The notes below the pieces were generated by a model, which searched no databases, was not told the origin of the DNA, and worked only from the letters and a program-made list of their open reading frames with translations. Source: JBGPIT01 sp041485125 (GTDB lineage: Bacteria > Desulfobacterota > Binatia > UTPRO1). From it: 11,997 nucleotides of DNA. Positions within the stretch are counted from its first letter, which is position 1. Each line of letters begins with the position of its first letter. Shown here piece after piece: positions 1-7,369 of the stretch. Where the stretch lies: positions 1 to 11,997 of the forward strand of contig JBGPIT010000124.1 in the NCBI GenBank assembly GCA_041485125.1. The letters are read 5' to 3'. The position numbers and the translations under genes were made by a program.

Positions 1-1
1 C

Positions 2-160
2 ATCTACCGCATGCTGCGCTTCGGACAGGACTACGTGGACGTCGGGGAACAAGTCTATGAACGCCGCTTCCAGCTTCGCCGTCTCGCATCCCTCACCGAG
101 GCTGCCAGGTCCCTGGGTTTCACCCTCGTCGAGCAGACGCCTGAGCGGGCTTCGGGGTAA
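2..160 (+). CDS. C-terminal end of a transposase-like protein (partial, runs off left edge)
   Basis: The frame is open from the first bases of the window to a TAA at 158-160 and gives 52 residues with no start codon needed inside the window. The peptide has the pattern IYRMLRFGQDYVD at its start, a YERRF segment, and a GFTLVE ending. That layout resembles the extreme C-termini of IS110/IS116-like transposases as I remember them: an aromatic/basic helix, a DYVD turn, a Y-E-R repeat, then a short LGF strand. The catalytic part would lie to the left of the window, so the family cannot be proved here. No terminal inverted repeat is evident after the stop, and the next gene ends only 18 bases downstream on the other strand. 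It could also be the tail of another basic DNA-binding protein. That it is a coding tail is fairly likely; the family is uncertain. Confidence 0.45.
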   Translation: MYRMLRFGQDYVDVGEQVYERRFQLRRLASLTEAARSLGFTLVEQTPERASG

Positions 161-178
161 GTTTCAGGTCAGGAAATT

Positions 179-1084
179 CTAGCGGGCTCTTCGGTCGGAC
201 TGGTTGTCATAACGTCCAAAGTCGGACGTTGGGCTGTACTGCCGTTCGCTACAGCGCAGGTGTCGCGCGACGAACGGTGACTGCGGGGACAGGCCCCGCT
301 TTCGGTAGAGGATCGCGAGGCTGCGTTGGGTCCACGCGTCGCCCCAGCGCAGGCGGAAATACGGGACGTCGCGCCAGTGGATCGGCGGCGGGCCGATATA
401 GGTCACCTCCGCCGCGGGCTCGAGATAGATCTCTCCGCCGAGCTTGCGAACCGTCATGCAGAAATCGACCTCTTCCTTGAGCGAGAGCTCGTCCTCGAAC
501 GGACCGATCTGCGCGAGTGCCGCGGTGCGTACGAGAAAGCAGTGGAACTCGATCAGCTCGGCGGCGTGGCGACGGACCGGCTCCGGCAGCTCGTCGTAGA
601 GCATGTTTTGGAAGCGCAGCTCGTGGATCATGTTCGGCACCTCGCCGCCTCGTGCGGCAACGTGCCCGAGGCCGCCAGCCATATGCACGACGCGGTACTT
701 CGGCGCGTGGACGAAATAGAGCGGCCCGACGACCCACGCGCCGGTTTCGTCCGCGCAGCGCACCAGGGCGTCCAGCCACCCGGGCGCCACGACCACGTCG
801 TTGTCGACGAAGACAACGAACTCCGTCGCGACGCGCGCGAGCGCCAAGTTGCGTGCGTGGTTTGGGACGACGTACTCGCCGGTCTCAATGATCGTGAAGC
901 CGAGCTTGCGAGCGAGCCGGTGTAGCTGCCGGCGGACTGACGGGGGCGGATTGCCGTCGACGCAAATCAGATCGAACGGCACGGTCGTCCGCTCGTAGAT
1001 CACGCGGATCGTCTCGAGCAGCCGTCCGAACCGCTCGCGTGGCACGACGACGATCGTGACCCTCGGTGTCGCGGTCGTCGTCAC
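179..1084 (-). CDS. Family 2 glycosyltransferase (GT-A fold), second gene of pair
   Basis: This 301-residue protein probably transfers a sugar from a nucleotide donor to a surface glycan or other cytoplasmic-face acceptor. An N-terminal strand TPRVTIVVVPR (6-16) opens the Rossmann-like half. FDLICVDGN (37-45) matches the donor-binding strand, VFVDNDVVVAPGW (91-103) carries the metal-binding DxD equivalent as DND, and EEVDFC (204-209) sits where the family's catalytic acidic residue lies. There is no transmembrane segment. I chose the GTG at 1084 because it overlaps the TGA of the upstream glycosyltransferase as GTGA and starts just before the first domain strand. A longer open frame to 1279 only reads through the upstream gene out of frame. 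The overlap implies translational coupling. Donor and acceptor cannot be read from the sequence. Confidence 0.85.
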   Translation of the reverse strand: MTTTATPRVTIVVVPRERFGRLLETIRVIYERTTVPFDLICVDGNPPPSVRRQLHRLARKLGFTIIETGEYVVPNHARNLALARVATEFVVFVDNDVVVAPGWLDALVRCADETGAWVVGPLYFVHAPKYRVVHMAGGLGHVAARGGEVPNMIHELRFQNMLYDELPEPVRRHAAELIEFHCFLVRTAALAQIGPFEDELSLKEEVDFCMTVRKLGGEIYLEPAAEVTYIGPPPIHWRDVPYFRLRWGDAWTQRSLAILYRKRGLSPQSPFVARHLRCSERQYSPTSDFGRYDNQSDRRAR

Positions 1085-1926
1085 AGGCGGAACCCACAAT
1101 AGCGGAGCGCCATCGCGCACGAGAGCCTCGCCATGAAGCGCACGCTCCGCGTCCGGTACGCGAAAACGAAAAAGAGGTGGCTCCAGGCGAGGCGCGCCGC
1201 GCGCTCGAGACCGCGATAGCGGCGGCTCGCGTCGCTGGCGAAGAACACCGACAGCAGGCGCGCCGCGTCGCGCTCCCACAGCTCCAAGTCCGCGGTCAGT
1301 GCGTCTTTGCTACGGTGCTTCGTCACGAGACACGCGCCGACGCGGACCGCGGGGCGCCTCGCCAGAATGCGCATGTACAAATCGCGATCGTGACAGACCG
1401 CAAGGATCGGGTTGAATCCGCCGACCTCGCGGAATGCCGCCTCGCGCACTACGACGAGCGAAGTACTCTGGATGACGCCGCCGAACAATATGGCGCGCAC
1501 CATGTCGTCATCCGCGCGCGCCGGCCCGGACACGAACTCCTCGAAGGTTCCGTCGGCGCGAGGCCGACGAAAATCGCAATACGAGAACGCGCAGTCAGGG
1601 TGCTCGCCCAGGATCTCGACGTGGCGCTGCAGGAACTCGGGAGACCATTCATCGTCCGAGTCGAGAAACGCCAAGTACGCGCCGCGGGCCCGCTCGACGC
1701 CGACGTTGCGCGCGGCGGCCGCGCCGACGTTGCGCTCGAGCCGGACGAGCGTCGCCTCGGGATAGTGCTCCGCGACCCATGCCCGGGTGCCGTCGGTCGA
1801 GCCGTCGTCGACGACGATCAGCTCGAAGTCGCGGAAGGTCTGCGCCACGACGCTCGCCAACGCGCGCGGGAGCAGCGCCTGCCGGTTGTACGTCGGTACG
1901 ACAACGGAGATTGCCGGGGATGTCAT
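1081..1926 (-). CDS. Family 2 glycosyltransferase (GT-A fold), first gene of pair
   Basis: This 281-residue inverting-type glycosyltransferase of the GT2 (WcaA-like) superfamily shows textbook motifs: SVVVPTYNR (7-15), VVDDGSTDGT (38-47), ERNVGAAAARN (64-74) and FLDSDDEW (87-94), which holds the metal/nucleotide-binding DxD. HDRDLYMRIL (179-188) occupies the place of the catalytic base region. A short hydrophobic stretch near SHLFFVFAY (249-257) could touch the membrane but is not a clear transmembrane helix. The ATG at 1926 was preferred: an AGGA lies just upstream and the first beta strand begins seven residues in. The alternative TTG at 1992 would add 22 basic residues outside the domain. 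It is probably the promoter-proximal gene of a two-gene operon for a cell-surface polysaccharide or glycoconjugate. The specific sugar is unknown. Confidence 0.9.
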   Translation of the reverse strand: MTSPAISVVVPTYNRQALLPRALASVVAQTFRDFELIVVDDGSTDGTRAWVAEHYPEATLVRLERNVGAAAARNVGVERARGAYLAFLDSDDEWSPEFLQRHVEILGEHPDCAFSYCDFRRPRADGTFEEFVSGPARADDDMVRAILFGGVIQSTSLVVVREAAFREVGGFNPILAVCHDRDLYMRILARRPAVRVGACLVTKHRSKDALTADLELWERDAARLLSVFFASDASRRYRGLERAARLAWSHLFFVFAYRTRSVRFMARLSCAMALRYCGFRL

Positions 1927-2105
1927 CGTCCTGAGGGCGCGTTTTTTCTGCGACTGATGCGCCGCTCGCGTCAAGGAAAATCTACGCAGCAAATGGAGAC
2001 TCGACCGTATTCTTCCACTTTACGTTCCAGAATAGCGCAGATGGCGATTGGCAGCGCCGCGTGAATGTCCTTGTGGCGTCGCTCCTTGCGGCAGTATGAC
2101 GATCC
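1927..2105. promoter_or_regulatory. Divergent intergenic region between glycosyltransferase pair and secreted propeller protein
   Basis: About 179 bases separate the minus-strand ATG at 1926 from the plus-strand ATG at 2106, so promoters for both directions should lie here. The middle part (roughly 1965-2045) is visibly richer in A and T than the flanking genes. I cannot pick out a convincing -35/-10 pair, and no strong Shine-Dalgarno sequence precedes 2106. A TGGC/TTGC pair at 2074-2089 looks like a sigma-54 site but has the wrong spacing. Confidence 0.4.
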
Positions 2106-4139
2106 ATGGACACCACCATCCTCTACCTACCGCTGACGAAGCGTCGCGTGCTCCGTCAGACCATCCTTCTCGGGAGCATCGTTCTGATGACGCTTGGTCT
2201 CGCAAGCGTTGCGCGCGCAGTGCCCGGCGATCTCGACCTCCTCTTCAGCTCGGACGGCAAGCTCACCACGAACGTGGGTGTCGCGCCCGCGGGTGCCGGT
2301 GCCGTCGCCATCCAGGCCGACGGCAAGATCCTCGTCGCGGGCGGCGCGGGAGGAGACTTTGCCGTCGCGCGCTACAACACCCTAGGCGGTCTCGACTCGA
2401 CGTTCGCCGGCGACGGCATCGCGAACACCGATCTCGGCGGGCAGATCGACTTCGCGAGAGCGATCGCGATCCAGGCCGACGGCAGGATCGTCGTCGCGGG
2501 GACGACCGGTGTCGCGCTCGATCCCGAGTTCGCGATCGTCCGCTACAACTCCAACGGGACCCTGGACACCGCGTTCAGCGGAGACGGAAAGCTCACCATG
2601 GAGTTCGGCACCACCGCCGGAGGTGGTGGCAGTGCCAATGCGCTCGCGATCCAGAGTGACGGCAAGATCGTCGTCGTCGGAAGCGACGGTGCGGATTTCG
2701 CGATCGCGCGATTCAACACCGACGGGACGCTCGACACCACGTTCGGGCCGGCTGATACCGGCATCATCACGAGAAACCTCGGCGGCAGTGACACGGCCAC
2801 CGGCGTCGCGATTCAGGCCGACGGCCGCATCGTGGTCGCCGGGACGACGTCCGGTCGTTTCGCGGCCGAACGGTTCAACACGGATGGCTTTCCGGAATTC
2901 CTCGGCAACGGCATTCCCAACGGCGCCCAAGGGACGTCGTTCGGCGGCGGTACGTCGGCATCCGCGACCGCCCTCGCCCTGCAAGCCGACGAGAAGATCG
3001 TCGTGGTGGGAGAAGTCCTCGGCGGCGTTCCGAACCGCGCGATGGGCGTCGTGCGCTACAACACCAACGGCTCACTCGATACGACCTTCTCCACCAGCGG
3101 CCTCCGTGGAATCGCCTTCAGTGCCGAGTCCAGAGCGGAGGCGGTTGCGATCGAAGTCGACGGCAAGATCGTCGTCGCCGGTCGCGTGGACGGCGTGCCC
3201 ACGTCGAACACGAACTTCGCCGTCGCCCGACTGAACGGCAACGGCTCGCTCGACACGACCTTCAGCGGCGACGGCTTGCTCGTCACCGACTTCAGCGCGG
3301 GATCGGTCACGTCGGCGGACTTCGGCGCCGCCGTCGCGCTCCAAAAGAAGGATGGGCGCATTGTCGTGGCCGGGTCCGTCGGCTCGAGCTTCGGCGTTGC
3401 GCGCTACCACGCGTTCGCCTGCAACGGCGCCAACGTCACGCTCATCGGCACCGAGGGCCCCGACACCATCTTCGGTGAGTTCCTCATCGTCACGATCGTG
3501 CCGCCGTCGCGCATCGAATTCGCCGACGTCATCAACGGCTTCGGGGGCAATGACACGATCGATGCCGGAGGCGGCAAGGACATCGTCTGCGGCGGGGACG
3601 GCAGCGACACCCTCATCGGCGGCGCGGGGGACGACGTGCTGATCGGCGGCGCCGTCGGCCTCGACAGCATGGACGGCGGACCCGGGAAGAAGGACACGTG
3701 CGTGGGCAGCCAGCTCAACGTCCTGGACCGACCGGACACCTTCACGAGCTGCGAGACCGTCAACGCGGGTTTTTCCGGGATATCGGGCGAATGGCTCTCG
3801 GTTGGTCACCGGTGCAATGAAGCCGGTGGCACTCCGTCCTGCACACTGCGACTCACGCTGCGCGTCCTCAACCCCGGTACCGAGGCCACGCGCGTGCCGA
3901 CATCGGTGGCGTTCTACGTCTCCGCCGACGGGGTGCTGGACGAAGGCGATACGTTCGTGACGGCGAAACAGGTGCGCACGTTCGCGGCCGGCGAGGACCG
4001 CGTGCTGCGGTTGAACGGCAAGGTCGCCGGAGTGAGCGACCTCTCCGGCATGGTCGTCATCGCCGTGCTCGACTACCTCGACAACGTCCCCGAGCGGAAC
4101 GAGGACAACAACGTGATCGTGTCAGCTCCGATTGGCTGA
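2106..4139 (+). CDS. Secreted delta-60 repeat beta-propeller protein with RTX calcium-binding block and CARDB-like domain
   Basis: This 677-residue protein is probably exported and surface-bound or released. Residues 1-38 form a Sec-type signal peptide: basic TKRRVLR, a hydrophobic core around 19-33, and a likely cut after ARA (36-38). From about 41 to 438 there are seven delta-60 units (TIGR02608 type). Each has a GxLDxxFxxDG strand, then A(V/L)A(I/L)QxDG(K/R)IVVAG and FAVARYN; the seven VxG cores start near 76, 128, 188, 242, 298, 356 and 419. Seven whole units predict one closed propeller. Residues 478-513 hold four consecutive RTX nonapeptides, with weaker units to about 532, consistent with calcium binding. 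Residues 563-677 resemble a CARDB adhesion-type module with the usual D/N-rich ending VPERNEDNN. Six cysteines after 438 could form disulfides. The ligand and function are unknown; the class is clear. Confidence 0.9.
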   Translation: MDTTILYLPLTKRRVLRQTILLGSIVLMTLGLASVARAVPGDLDLLFSSDGKLTTNVGVAPAGAGAVAIQADGKILVAGGAGGDFAVARYNTLGGLDSTFAGDGIANTDLGGQIDFARAIAIQADGRIVVAGTTGVALDPEFAIVRYNSNGTLDTAFSGDGKLTMEFGTTAGGGGSANALAIQSDGKIVVVGSDGADFAIARFNTDGTLDTTFGPADTGIITRNLGGSDTATGVAIQADGRIVVAGTTSGRFAAERFNTDGFPEFLGNGIPNGAQGTSFGGGTSASATALALQADEKIVVVGEVLGGVPNRAMGVVRYNTNGSLDTTFSTSGLRGIAFSAESRAEAVAIEVDGKIVVAGRVDGVPTSNTNFAVARLNGNGSLDTTFSGDGLLVTDFSAGSVTSADFGAAVALQKKDGRIVVAGSVGSSFGVARYHAFACNGANVTLIGTEGPDTIFGEFLIVTIVPPSRIEFADVINGFGGNDTIDAGGGKDIVCGGDGSDTLIGGAGDDVLIGGAVGLDSMDGGPGKKDTCVGSQLNVLDRPDTFTSCETVNAGFSGISGEWLSVGHRCNEAGGTPSCTLRLTLRVLNPGTEATRVPTSVAFYVSADGVLDEGDTFVTAKQVRTFAAGEDRVLRLNGKVAGVSDLSGMVVIAVLDYLDNVPERNEDNNVIVSAPIG

Positions 4140-4234
4140 CCAGACTGGATCAGGACACGCCGCGTGCGCGGTCGACGCCGCCGTTCGGCTCGCCGTCCGC
4201 ATCGCTCGCAAGCGTGACGGCGCGCCCAGGCCGC
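4140..4234. other. Convergent intergenic gap
   Basis: These 95 bases separate two genes that end toward each other. A small GC hairpin is possible at 4160-4171 (CCGCG/CGCGG with almost no loop), but there is no T-run on either side, so I do not call an intrinsic terminator. Confidence 0.3.
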
Positions 4235-5493
4235 TCAGGTGCGGCGCGAGAGATCCACGATGTGCTGCAACACCTCTTCTCTGCCGGCCAACGTGCGGCG
4301 CTCCCAGGCTCGCGCTTGCGCGAGTTGGCCGACGATCGCCGGTCGCCGGCGATCGAGCTCGGCCAGCGCGGCCGTTACGTCGCCGGCGCGCAAGGGATCA
4401 CGCGCGGTCTCCACGAGGGCGATCGCCAGGCCGAGATCCTGGCACTTTGCCGCGAGCGACGGCTGATCCCAGAAGAACGGATACGAGATCATGGGCACAC
4501 CGGCGAAGATCGCCTCGTGCGTCGAGTTGAGGCCGTGATGGGTCACGAACACGTCCGCCTCCCGGAGCACGGCCCACTGATCGACGTAGCTCGCGACCGA
4601 CACGTTCGGCCGGACGAGCGCGCGTACGTCGGCCGGCGCGACCGGCGCGCGGCCGAGACTCAGCACGCCGCGCGCTTCGGGCATCGCCGCGACCGCGTCC
4701 GCGATCACGCCGAGCGCGGCGAGCGCCTCGCGAGCCCAATAGCGCCACACGACCGTGCCGAACGAGGCGTAGATCTTGAGACCGCTCGCGCCGCCGCCGA
4801 ACGGCGATGGGGTTTCGCGGTCGTCTGGCCGGTCTCCCGCGTCGAGCTCCTCGATCGGAGGTAGGGAACCGAAAAACAGGACCGGCTCGAAGGCAAGCCG
4901 CTCGGCGTCGGTGAGATACTCGGGGGGCTCGCAGTAGACGTTCAGGTAGGGGCTCGGCTCCGAGACGTAGGAGAACGGCGACGCATCGTGCACACCGTAG
5001 CGCTCGCGAAGAGTTTCCACGGCGCGCAGACAGCGCGCCGAGGTGCGGACGCGCGGATCCGTCGTGAGAAGCGCGCGGTATCGGACCGCGGTCACCGCAT
5101 GTCCCGCGCAGACGTTCACGTACGGCAGGCCGAACGCGGATGCGACGACCCGGCCGATCACCGCAAAGCCGTCGTAGAGGATGAGCGCCGGCCGGAGCGC
5201 GGTGACGTCGCGGATGATCGCCTCGGCGTGGACGCCTGCGAAGGTGACGTGCCGGGACGGCACGGGCAAGGACTCGTCGTCCGCCTCTTCGAGCGTCCCG
5301 TGCGCGAAGAGATCGACGAACCGGCCTCCGGCGCTCGTGACCTGCGCCTCGAAGCGGCGATGCGTGAACACGTGCGCCGCAGGCCGCGGCGCGCGAGACC
5401 CGCGACGAGCGCATGCACGCGCTGAAAGTGCCCGTCGTCGGCCATGCAGAAGAAGACGACCGCCGGCGTGGTGGTCCGGTCGCCGTGCGTCAA
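4235..5493 (-). CDS. Family 1 glycosyltransferase (UGT/MGT type), interrupted by an apparent one-base frameshift
   Basis: The gene encodes a GT-B enzyme that would glycosylate a small lipophilic acceptor using a nucleotide sugar. The N-terminal strand PAVVFFCMADDGHFQRV, with its glycine-histidine acceptor motif, continues in one frame to ARRGL (about 5380). The protein then resumes in another frame as AAHVFTHRRFE and stays open to TGA 4235-4237. The C-terminal donor-binding loop is clear: VTHHGLNSTHEAIFAGVP, then WDQPSLA, and KIYASFGTV before it. Restoring one base between 5380 and 5381 gives 419 residues from a TTG at 5493, the usual MGT length. Alternative starts are the ATG at 5589 (which would overlap the divergent methyltransferase start) or the ATG of MADDG (which would delete the first strand). 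The open frame upstream to 6472 is antisense to the methyltransferase. This could be a real lesion or a consensus error. Confidence 0.85.
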
Positions 5494-5587
5494 CGAGCCA
5501 TCCGACTCTGGGACCGCGGAAGGGGCAGTGGCATGGCGCCGCGGATATACACGACGCGCGGCCCCTTGTGGTAGGCACGTGAGGCTC

Positions 5588-6625
5588 ATGAGATTTTTGC
5601 GTCGCGCGCGACGACGGCGAGACACGGTGACGGAGCTCCGCGAGATGCTTCACGGCTACCGCGCGACCTGTCTGATCGTGACCGCGGTGCAACTCGGACT
5701 GATCGAGCGCCTCGCCGCCGGACCCGCGAGCGACGAGGTCTTGGCGCGCGCCCTGGGCGCTCATCTGCCGTCGTTGCGGCGGTTCCTTCGCGGTCTCCGG
5801 GCGATCGGTGTGGTGTCGCATCAGGAGGGCGGCGTCGGGTTGACGTCGATGGGCCGCGCGTTGCTGAAGGACGCGCCGGGGTTGTGGCACTGGGCGGTCC
5901 TCATCGGTGAAGAATACCTTCCTGCGTGGGCGCATCTCCGCCACAGCGTCCTCACCGGCGAGCCCGCGTTCGAGCAGGTCTTTGGAATGAGCGTCTGGCA
6001 GCACCGCGCGCAACGCCCGGAGCTCGACGAATGCTTCAACCGCATGGCCAGTCGCTCTCCGAACGCCGCGGCGATCGCCACGGCGTACGACTTCGCGGCC
6101 GCCGATCTGATCGTCGACGTCGGGGGCGGCCACGGGCAACTGCTCGCGGGAATCCTCGCGCGGTACCCGCGAGCCCGCGGCATCGCCTTCGATCAGCCCC
6201 ACGTCGCCGACGGCGCGGCCGCCGTCCTCGACGCTGCCGGCATCGGCGATCGATGCTCGAGCATCGGCGGGTCGTTCTTCGAGTCCGTCCCCGAAGGAGG
6301 CGACGTCTACGTCTTGCAGCACGTGCTGCACGATTGGAGCGACGAGGAGTGCGTCAGCATCCTGAAGAACTGCCGCGCCGCGATGCGCTCCTCCAGCACC
6401 CTGCTCATCGTGGAGCACGTGATGCCCGACGCCCCGGAGGACGCGCGCGGTCCCGTCATGCTCGATTTGCACATGCTCGCCGTGCTCGGGGGCGCGGAGC
6501 GCACCCGGGCCGAGTACGAGGCCTTGTTGGGATCGGCAGGGCTCGACCTCGTGCGCTGTACCAAGCCGCTCGGCGTCGTCGACGTGCTCGAGGCGAAGGC
6601 CTCAGCTCAGGTCGCGCGCGAGTAG
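5588..6625 (+). CDS. SAM-dependent O-methyltransferase (Methyltransf_2 / PF00891 family)
   Basis: This 345-residue class I methyltransferase is related to hydroxyneurosporene, caffeate and antibiotic O-methyltransferases. Residues about 14-95 form the winged-helix dimerisation domain (ELREMLHGYRATCLIVTAV, later LTSMGRALL). SAM is bound by VDVGGGHG (176-183), followed by the acidic strand end FDQPHV (201-206). The catalytic base is His248 in LHDWSDEE (247-254), and LLIVEHVMP (272-280) with MLDLHML (291-297) completes the fold. I chose the ATG at 5588, preceded by GAGG at 5581-5584; a GTG at 5627 is also possible. It faces the glycosyltransferase across about 95 bases, a common layout for tailoring enzymes acting on the same hydroxylated compound. 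No ketosynthase modules, terpene or phenol-forming enzyme are in the window, so the substrate is open. Confidence 0.9.
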   Translation: MRFLRRARRRRDTVTELREMLHGYRATCLIVTAVQLGLIERLAAGPASDEVLARALGAHLPSLRRFLRGLRAIGVVSHQEGGVGLTSMGRALLKDAPGLWHWAVLIGEEYLPAWAHLRHSVLTGEPAFEQVFGMSVWQHRAQRPELDECFNRMASRSPNAAAIATAYDFAAADLIVDVGGGHGQLLAGILARYPRARGIAFDQPHVADGAAAVLDAAGIGDRCSSIGGSFFESVPEGGDVYVLQHVLHDWSDEECVSILKNCRAAMRSSSTLLIVEHVMPDAPEDARGPVMLDLHMLAVLGGAERTRAEYEALLGSAGLDLVRCTKPLGVVDVLEAKASAQVARE

Positions 6626-6637
6626 CGGCGCCTGAGC
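6605..6637. terminator. Weak inverted repeat at convergent gene ends
   Basis: GCTCAGG at 6605-6611 and CCTGAGC at 6631-6637 are perfect inverted copies separated by 19 bases. They straddle the overlapping stops of the methyltransferase (6625) and the hypothetical gene (6607). There is no T-run, so this is at best a candidate two-way terminator hairpin. Confidence 0.2.
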
Positions 6638-7167
6638 CATCCAGACGACATGTCGTCTCTATCGGGACCTCGCAAGACTTGATCGGACGGTCTCCGTGGC
6701 ATCGGATCTGTTGACCGCCGCTCGATGTAATCCGCAAGCGTCGGCATCTCCCGCGCTTTCCGTTCGAGACCGAGGTCGCGCAACAGCGACTGGAGCTGAC
6801 CGATGAGCGCGAGCCGTTCCCGCACGATCGGGATCAACGATCGTTTGCGCCGATCGACGAGACTGGGTTGCGCAAAAAGCCATGCGTCGACCGGGTCGAG
6901 CATCAGCTTGAGCTTGACCGCCTCGTCGAGCAGTGCACGTTGCTGGGTCGAGAGCTGATCGGTGCCACCGAGATCCGTCGCCAGATCGGCCCGCCAGGCG
7001 GCGAGCGCCTTGCCCGCCTTCGTCCGGCCATCGATCGCGCGGTACCCCCGGAGCTTCACCGCCGCTTTCGCGCGGTAAAGGCCGTGGGTCTTGGCGTTCG
7101 CGTTCCCAGGTGGACCGCTGCGGCCGGGCTTTCCGGAGCCTCGTCGCCGGGGCGGCACCGCGTGCAT
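6607..7167 (-). CDS. Conserved hypothetical protein with GPPGNxNAxxHGLY-type N-terminus
   Basis: This 186-residue soluble, strongly basic protein has no signal peptide or membrane segment. The N-terminus has a disordered Gly/Pro/Arg part followed by GPPGNANAKTHGLYRA (18-33). Similar G-N-x-N-A-x-x-HG(L/I/R)Y starts occur in many phage-linked and terminase-small-subunit-like proteins. A helical core follows: WRADLATDLGGTDQLSTQQ (58-76), a VDAWLFAQPSLVDRRKRSL helix pair (93-111), VRERLALIGQLQSLLRDLGLERKA (115-138), and PTLADYIERR (142-151). I recall similar orphan proteins from soil metagenomes without an assigned role. The ATG at 7167 was chosen because it sits just before this N-terminal signature; GTG starts at 7263 or 7227 are possible. 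Its last 19 bases overlap the methyltransferase in convergent orientation. Terminase-like function is only a hint, since no other phage gene is near. Confidence 0.65.
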   Translation of the reverse strand: MHAVPPRRRGSGKPGRSGPPGNANAKTHGLYRAKAAVKLRGYRAIDGRTKAGKALAAWRADLATDLGGTDQLSTQQRALLDEAVKLKLMLDPVDAWLFAQPSLVDRRKRSLIPIVRERLALIGQLQSLLRDLGLERKAREMPTLADYIERRSTDPMPRRPSDQVLRGPDRDDMSSGWLRRRYSRAT

Positions 7168-7295
7168 GCCCGGTAGCAGACCGGTAGCATCGTCTCGCAA
7201 GGCGCTGATCTCGCTGGATACTCTCACTGGCCCAGGATCAGCCCTCCTGCGCTGCGCGCGCACCGTGCAGCGTTCGTTTCACCGATCTTCCGAAT

Positions 7296-7357
7296 CGCCG
7301 CCGGGCCGAGCGGCGGCGTGTCCGGAAACGCCCTGGACCGCGTGTCCGGTGCACCGG
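7296..7357. promoter_or_regulatory. Structured leader: hairpin, 10-bp direct repeat and 12-bp palindrome
   Basis: Three elements lie in 62 bases ahead of the small ORF at 7384. A perfect 8-bp stem with a 7-base loop occupies 7296-7303 and 7311-7318. A direct repeat GCGTGTCCGG occurs at 7316-7325 and 7340-7349, 24 bp apart. The perfect palindrome CCGGTGCACCGG lies at 7346-7357, overlapping the second repeat. The arrangement would suit an operator or a structured 5' leader. No promoter boxes are convincing, and GC-rich DNA produces such hairpins by chance, so this is only a candidate. Confidence 0.35.
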
Positions 7358-7369
7358 CAGAATAGCGGT

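Noticed and set aside
1085..1279. N-terminal extension of the second glycosyltransferase
   Set aside because: It only reads an alternative frame of the upstream gene and precedes the first domain strand; the GTG at 1084 with stop-start overlap fits better.
1066..2064. Plus-strand 332-codon open frame
   Set aside because: It is antisense to the first glycosyltransferase, with no family features and no ribosome binding site.
2074..2089. Possible sigma-54 promoter (TGGC...TTGC) before the secreted protein
   Set aside because: There are eleven rather than ten bases between the GG and GC elements, which is outside the strict spacing of this promoter class.
2106..3440. Regularly spaced DNA repeats that might suggest a repeat array
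   Set aside because: The periodicity is coding: it follows the delta-60 protein units, with divergent DNA, and there are no CRISPR-like identical repeats.
5494..6472. Minus-strand open frame extending the glycosyltransferase upstream (745-codon frame in total)
   Set aside because: It is antisense to the clear O-methyltransferase, is rich in the residues typical of antisense GC-rich frames, and has no glycosyltransferase features there; the true N-terminus lies in another frame.
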